DNA from: Tabrizicola sp. TH137
GTDB taxonomy: Bacteria > Pseudomonadota > Alphaproteobacteria > Rhodobacterales > Rhodobacteraceae
Direction: 5' to 3'
Assembly (NCBI RefSeq): GCF_002855575.1
Contig: NZ_PKRQ01000010.1
Span: 1-35,466 of the forward strand
DNA: 35,466 nucleotides
Positions within the stretch are counted from its first letter, which is position 1, and each line of letters starts with the position of its first letter. Shown here in pieces: positions 32,301 to 35,466 of the stretch. The notes below the pieces were generated by a model that saw only the letters and a program-made list of their open reading frames with translations, did no database searches and was not told the DNA's origin. A program made the translations under genes and the position numbers.

Positions 32301-32670
32301 TGTCATTCGCATGATCCCCGACCTGGCGCACGTGATGGGTTTGCCTTCTCGTATGATGCAGATATTCACCCCAGGAGGATCTGAGCCAAATACGGTGGAG
32401 GGTGCGGGCCCCCTCCTCCTCGCTCATGTCTGCGTTCGACGAGGGCTTCGAGATGCAGAGATGGCAGCATTTTCGATGTCGGGGGGAGCCTTGCCTCGAA
32501 GGGCGACCCATCGGGCGTTCGATGAGGTGCGCCCGCATGTGGCTGCAGCAAAAAGCGGCGAGACGCTTGAAAATCTCAAGGAAAGGGTTCGCGCGGGGAA
32601 GGAGCTCAAACAGGCAATAGAGGCGTTCTCGAATATTGACCTGGGTCCGTTCGACAGCAACCAGTTGTGA
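29323..32670 (+). CDS. HamB-like SF2 helicase (Hachiman-type defence)
   Basis: A 1115-residue Ski2-like DExH helicase. The N-terminal 310 residues are helical with no clear motif. The motor contains Walker A VGFPTGAGKSTTAQ near 320, FLAPTHALVDQTARDLR, a DECH box in LLIFDECHLIHP near 420, SAMMKNTAEIAEWLG, LAATPTLAQGMNLPADLVII (motif V) and AAGRAGRAGQ (motif VI) near 734. The C-terminal 380 residues are helical accessory sequence. The ATG at 29323 follows GAGGAG at good spacing and overlaps the HamA-like stop, so the two are made together. Size and pairing agree with HamB. AbpB-type or other Ski2-like defence helicases are close alternatives. Confidence 0.65.
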   Translation: MYDERTADLIRSAPDLPGLDRDRLPEQLSQAFAEIVSARIALRDTETPAGDISETIAFARKLAATNEVLVTTSPERENRRAASFVAASAHQLVHQAEALLGLASRTTTFTADAISSDVSAMLLFLIAGSSADATEVARALRSPAEDRLQHELVLNLGWLARGMIGTILNQERRPATELVAGEGVDGTRAANALYHRLLEGVRALAAVLGGIPDADRDRPAAIFRGVARSAKPDDAIAIEGLPPMPIASFPGPFHLARLLETATSALLEAAVININPPNGVPADRWHHSMARIAKKRPYLWTNHLAAIRAGYLEPGTSCAVGFPTGAGKSTTAQLKIHAALLRNLKVVFLAPTHALVDQTARDLRAAFPKTNVKGQRAEEFEEGTLLEELPDILVMTPEACLYASHIEPDSFADVGLLIFDECHLIHPKTDGDRRAIDAMLCLIRFTRVAPEADLVLLSAMMKNTAEIAEWLGELTGGELKGRRSIPLDDVWKPTRQLRGCVVYQANEIEHLNLKIGEAWRNKTTKFPPVGLKRDLHASPLGLFSLKQTWASMKRDDYALLSLLDHQVLLTTNDRWSLTPNSGELASHIAASASKAGLRTLVFSQSIPNAWSIAKKASALIDAPPTELTTAEKELYETAVDEMGDAGDVYLAVESDLLQSAATAHHGLLLPYERDLAERLYGRDDGLRVLAATPTLAQGMNLPADLVIIAEDSRFDRETNRRDLLDAAALLNAAGRAGRAGQSASGIVLIVPGKVVPLSDEEGTIGEQWTQLREVFSQSDQCLVLEDPFEAVMDRVHHKAEDAGDLERYVVSRLMETPSEGEDGGSPRVDLSRSLTAFLKRKAGDEQWVASRTEAALSVMSGADEDAVVLHQRYRDLASMVGLPEDVLKALSDALAAAPDDMASTVAGICEWMFSWVEANPGHLFRMIKPSTFEDLFGKTYGGLASDAEKAKYAVPKIKAALRQWMDGAPLKEIQPTISQNGASAEFSPDARKFVIRMIPDLAHVMGLPSRMMQIFTPGGSEPNTVEGAGPLLLAHVCVRRGLRDAEMAAFSMSGGALPRRATHRAFDEVRPHVAAAKSGETLENLKERVRAGKELKQAIEAFSNIDLGPFDSNQL

Positions 32671-32941
32671 CACAGAGGTACAATGACTGACGAGAAGATG
32701 AAGTTTACGCCAGTTCTCCGCCCTTCGCGTCATGACCGGTCAACGTGACATAGAGATGGTGTATCGCCTTTGATGAACATCGCTTGTCAACGTCTGGTCA
32801 ACCCGCGAATGCGTTCCTAGGCGGACGTCTAGCCGTCGAAATCCGACCAGAGACGCCAAGCATTCTCGAAATACCACGCAATTTCAAAGACGTGTTCGCT
32901 AAGTTGCTGAAATCAAAGGGGTCATAGAAATCAAGAGGTTC
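32671..32941. other. Gap between cargo helicase and tRNA fragment
   Basis: No gene, RNA or clear terminator is seen. The sequence is relatively AT-rich after 32830 and belongs to the right arm of the integrated element. Confidence 0.45.
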
Positions 32942-32988
32942 GGCTCATAACCTGAAGGCCGCAGGTTCAAATCCTGCCCCCGCAACCA
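32942..32988 (+). other. 3' half of a tRNA-Met (CAU) gene; probable attachment site
   Basis: The stretch begins GGCTCATAACC, the anticodon loop with CAU, and continues through GCAGG-TTCAAAT-CCTGC (T arm) to CCCCGCAACCA, including an encoded CCA. The 5' half of the tRNA is missing: upstream DNA does not pair with the acceptor or D arm. A partial tRNA ending exactly at the 3' terminus is the usual mark left where an element integrated into a tRNA gene. It is read as attR of the prophage. The intact tRNA should lie at the other end, outside the window. Confidence 0.8.
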
Positions 32989-33513
32989 GCAAAACCCTAC
33001 ACAGGCCACCGTCCGCGGTGGCTTTTGTGTTTTGCGCCCCCAGCGCGAAATCCAGGATCGATGCCAAGGCGCCGTAAAGCGTCACCTGGGCCTCTCCCCG
33101 CTTTGCGCCGGGCGCTACCTCGATCCGCTGCACGAGGCTCCGGATGATCTCCATCGCCTGAGGTCGCGAGGCCTCATGGGTCAACAAGGTGCCGATGTCT
33201 TGCACTTTCCTGCTATAGAGTTCGCCGAGGTTCGGGTGGAACTCGAGGACTGGGATGGGATCTGCCTGTGTCAGCTGGCGCTCAAGGTCACGTTTGCGCG
33301 TCTCAAGCTCCTTGAGCTTCGCGCGGACACTGCCCGGGTCACCATCACCTTCGAGGATGAAGGCTAAAGCACGCTCGATGCTGCGCGAGACCTTCTCCAA
33401 CTCCTTCTGCAGGGCGGGGCGGTTGTCGGTCCGGCTTCGGCGCTGCCGTTCCACTTCCGCGCGGAAACTTCCGGCGAACTCGGCAATCAGTTCGTCACGC
33501 CCGAGCAGGAGAT
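32945..33513 (-). pseudogene. Serine recombinase, C-terminal remnant cut by IS21-family element
   Basis: About 190 codons with the coiled-coil and C-terminal pattern of large serine recombinases: ELIAEFAGSFRAEVERQRRSR, LQKELEKVSRSIERALAFILEG, KLKELETRKRDLERQLTQ, and LYSRKVQDIGTLL with MEIIRSLVQRIEV. The catalytic N-terminal resolvase domain is absent, replaced by the IS end at 33514. The reading frame runs on through the terminator and into the antisense of the tRNA fragment, ending VAGAGFEPAAFRL, a tail typical of recombinases reading into a tRNA-Met attachment site. It marks a second integrated element to the right. Confidence 0.75.
33005..33034 (+). terminator. Rho-independent terminator after the tRNA
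   Basis: GCCACCG (33005-33011) and CGGTGGC (33016-33022) form a 7-base-pair stem around the loop TCCG, followed by TTTTGTGTTTTG. It lies 17 bases after the tRNA CCA end and is probably the native terminator of the tRNA-Met gene. Confidence 0.8.
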
Positions 33514-33609
33514 TGTTGATTTCCACTGAGAGCTGACCCGGGTTTTCCATCGAGAAGTGACCCACCTTTGATTATGGATTTTGTGTCATGCTTGGGTCAA
33601 TGCACGGTT

Positions 33610-34380
33610 TCACTCCTTCTTCTTTCGGGCTGCTGCGGCTGAACTTGCTTTGAAGCGGAAGCTGTCGTTTCCGGTTTCGAGGATGTGGCAGCGGTGTGTG
33701 AGACGGTCGAGCAAGGCCGTAGTCATCTTGGCGTCACCGAAGACCGTGGCCCATTCGCTGAAGCTGAGATTGGTGGTGATGGCAACGCTGGTGCGCTCGT
33801 AAAGCTTGCTCAGCAAGTGGAACAGCAACGCCCCGCCCGAGGCGCTGAACGGCAGGTATCCGAGCTCGTCGAGGATCACGAGGTCGAGCTTGGTCAGGCT
33901 TTCGGCAATCTGGCCTGCTTTACCCTTGGCCTTTTCCTGTTCGAGGGCATTGACCAGTTCGATGGTGGAGAAGAAGCGGACCTTGCGGCGGTGATGCTCT
34001 ATGGCCTGGATACCAAGAGCCGTCGCGACATGTGTCTTGCCGGTGCCCGGTCCCCCAATCAGGACGACATTCTGCGCGCCGTCGAGGAACTCGCAGCGAT
34101 GCAGCGTCCGGACAGTGGCCTCGTTGATCTCGCTTGCGGCGAAGTCGAAGCCCGAGAGGTCCTTGTAGGCTGGGAAGCGGGCCGCCTTCATGTGATAGGC
34201 GATGGAACGCACCTCTCGTTCGGCCAGTTCGGCCTTCAGCAGTTGCGACAGGATCGGGATGGCAGCTTCAAATGCAGGTGCGCCCTGTTCGATGAGATCC
34301 TCAACGGCTTGGGCCATGCCATACATCTTCAAGCTCCGAAGCATGATGACAATGGCACCTGCGGCAGGGTCATGACGCAT
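33610..34380 (-). CDS. istB: IS21-family ATP-binding helper IstB
   Basis: A 256-residue AAA+ protein with Walker [16 protein letters not shown], Walker [14 protein letters not shown] and the IstB-typical [25 protein letters not shown] with sensor-type [14 protein letters not shown]. It hydrolyses ATP and delivers target DNA to the IstA transposase. I set the start at the ATG at 34380, which has AGGAGG upstream and overlaps the istA stop region by 11 bases. The C-terminus is basic (AAARKKKE). Confidence 0.93.
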   Translation of the reverse strand: MRHDPAAGAIVIMLRSLKMYGMAQAVEDLIEQGAPAFEAAIPILSQLLKAELAEREVRSIAYHMKAARFPAYKDLSGFDFAASEINEATVRTLHRCEFLDGAQNVVLIGGPGTGKTHVATALGIQAIEHHRRKVRFFSTIELVNALEQEKAKGKAGQIAESLTKLDLVILDELGYLPFSASGGALLFHLLSKLYERTSVAITTNLSFSEWATVFGDAKMTTALLDRLTHRCHILETGNDSFRFKASSAAAARKKKE

Positions 34381-35466
34381 GGCGACCTCCTGCGGCGATC
34401 TGGCTGCGCAGGGCGTCATAGCGTTCCACATTGGCCTTGGGTTCACGCCGTAGGATCAATGCTTGTGGAGTATCCAGTGGCGGACCACCGATCACCTTGC
34501 CGTCGACAAGGCGGTGCAGGAGGTTCAACACATGGGTCTTGGTGGGCACGCCCTCGGCCAAGGCCAGTTCCACGGCGGTCAGCACGGCCTGCTCATCGTG
34601 CTGCAAGACGAGTGCGAGGATGTCGACCATCTCGCGATCACCACCGGGCTTACGGAGCATCTGATCCTGCAAATGCCTGAAGGCAGATGGCAATTCCAGA
34701 AAGGGGGCGCCATTGCGAAGAGCCCCGGGCTTCCTTTGGACAACCGCCAGATAGTGCCGCCAGTCATAGATCGTCTTCGGGGGCGACTTGTGGCTGCGCT
34801 GGATCAGGCGGACATGCTCGCACAGGATGTTGCCCTCCGCCGCCACGACCAACCGGTCTGGATAGACCCGCAGACTGACAGGTCGGTTCGCGAATGATGC
34901 CGGAACGCTGTAGCGATTGCGCTCGAAGCTGATCAGGCAGGTGGGTGAGACACGCTTACTCACCTCGACAAAGCCGTCGAACGCCACTGGCAGAGGCATC
35001 AAGGTCCTCTGTTCCGCCGCCCAGACATCGGCGATGGTTCCGGGCAGCGTGCCATGGGCGGTCTCATGCCACAGGTCGTGGCAGCGTTCTTCCAGCCAGG
35101 CGTTCAGTCCCGCAAGATCAGAGAAGTTTGGCATGCACTGCAACATCTGGTGACGGGCGTCACGGACATTCTTCTCGACCTGCCCTTTCTCCCAACCCGC
35201 CGCCGGATTGCAGAACTCGGGCTCGAATACATAGTGGTTCGCCATCGCCAAGAAGCGGATGTTGACCTCACGGGCCTTTCCGCGGCCCACACGATCCACC
35301 GCCGTCTTCATATTGTCGTAGATGCCCCGTTCCGGCACGCCGCCGAAGACCCGGAACGCGTGCCAGTGGGCATCGAACAGCATCTCATGGGTCTGCAAAG
35401 GATAGGCGCGCAGGAGAAAGGCCCGACTGTGCGACAGCTTGATATGGGCGACTTGAAGCTTCGTGC
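34370..35466 (-). CDS. istA: IS21-family transposase IstA, N-terminal part missing at window edge
   Basis: The C-terminal 365 residues or so of a DDE transposase. The visible part of the catalytic core includes [26 protein letters not shown] (second Asp) and [17 protein letters not shown] (Glu of the DDE set). The C-terminal domain holds [21 protein letters not shown], a typical IS21 transposase beta-barrel signature, and the end [10 protein letters not shown]. The frame is open to the right edge, so the HTH and the first catalytic Asp lie outside. It is coupled to istB by overlap. Confidence 0.92.
   Translation of the reverse strand, partial: TKLQVAHIKLSHSRAFLLRAYPLQTHEMLFDAHWHAFRVFGGVPERGIYDNMKTAVDRVGRGKAREVNIRFLAMANHYVFEPEFCNPAAGWEKGQVEKNVRDARHQMLQCMPNFSDLAGLNAWLEERCHDLWHETAHGTLPGTIADVWAAEQRTLMPLPVAFDGFVEVSKRVSPTCLISFERNRYSVPASFANRPVSLRVYPDRLVVAAEGNILCEHVRLIQRSHKSPPKTIYDWRHYLAVVQRKPGALRNGAPFLELPSAFRHLQDQMLRKPGGDREMVDILALVLQHDEQAVLTAVELALAEGVPTKTHVLNLLHRLVDGKVIGGPPLDTPQALILRREPKANVERYDALRSQIAAGGRHAS

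Larger units (their letters stand above)
33514..35466 (-). mobile_element. IS21-family insertion sequence, partial (runs off right edge)
   Basis: The left boundary is TGTTGAT at 33514, the TG-type terminus of IS21-family elements. Inside it are two repeated transposase-site-like units, CACTGAGAGCTGACCC (33524-33539) and CATCGAGAAGTGACCC (33548-33563), then istB and istA in the usual order reading toward this end. The element interrupts the serine recombinase gene. The opposite end lies beyond the window, so the target duplication cannot be checked. Confidence 0.85.

Overview
The window is most of an integrated lambda-type prophage in a GC-rich alphaproteobacterium. The closest fit is a Rhodobacterales host (Paracoccus/Rhodobacter-like). 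This rests on codon usage, on phage families typical of that order (DUF6441, DUF3489, ParB-methyltransferase fusions) and on a CAU-anticodon tRNA remnant. All assignments were made by eye from sequence motifs; no database was searched.

Layout from left to right. (1) 95-1352: two leftward genes of non-phage character, one with a HEPN-type R-x4-H motif, lying downstream of the head/tail genes. (2) 1376-9390: a leftward lambda-like packaging and head module, in transcription order small terminase, GpA-type large terminase, gpW, portal, S49 protease with nested scaffold, decoration protein D, capsid E, gpFII-like joiner, DUF6441. (3) 9391-12367: a divergent promoter zone, two small rightward genes, an HNH nuclease, a ParB-domain adenine methyltransferase and the 31-codon stump of a second copy. 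(4) 12781-21948: a six-gene leftward restriction-modification island: HTH protein, type III-like Res, small unknown protein, Mod, GIY-YIG nuclease, and a RelE-like/UvrD-like helicase fusion. (5) 22069-25697: the phage replication operon, six leftward genes joined by 4-base start/stop overlaps. It includes a cytosine methyltransferase split over two frames, an O-like initiator carrying five dyad repeats inside its coding sequence (probable origin), and a VRR-NUC nuclease. (6) 26321-28198: a phage-associated unknown gene converging on a tyrosine integrase. (7) 28542-32670: a two-gene cargo resembling the Hachiman (HamA/HamB) defence system. (8) 32942-32988: the 3' half of a tRNA-Met gene, read as the right attachment site. 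Beyond it lie the C-terminal stump of a serine recombinase and an IS21-family element (istB and a partial istA) running off the right edge.

The structural genes build and fill the head, and the replication operon starts and processes phage DNA. Three separate cargo blocks look like defence functions: a HEPN pair, a restriction-modification island with extra nuclease and helicase, and HamAB-like genes. The prophage therefore reads as a carrier of several anti-phage modules at a stacked tRNA-Met insertion site. The most interesting items are the RM island with its GIY-YIG and RelE-helicase genes, the HEPN pair, the two-frame methyltransferase and the iterons inside the O-like gene.
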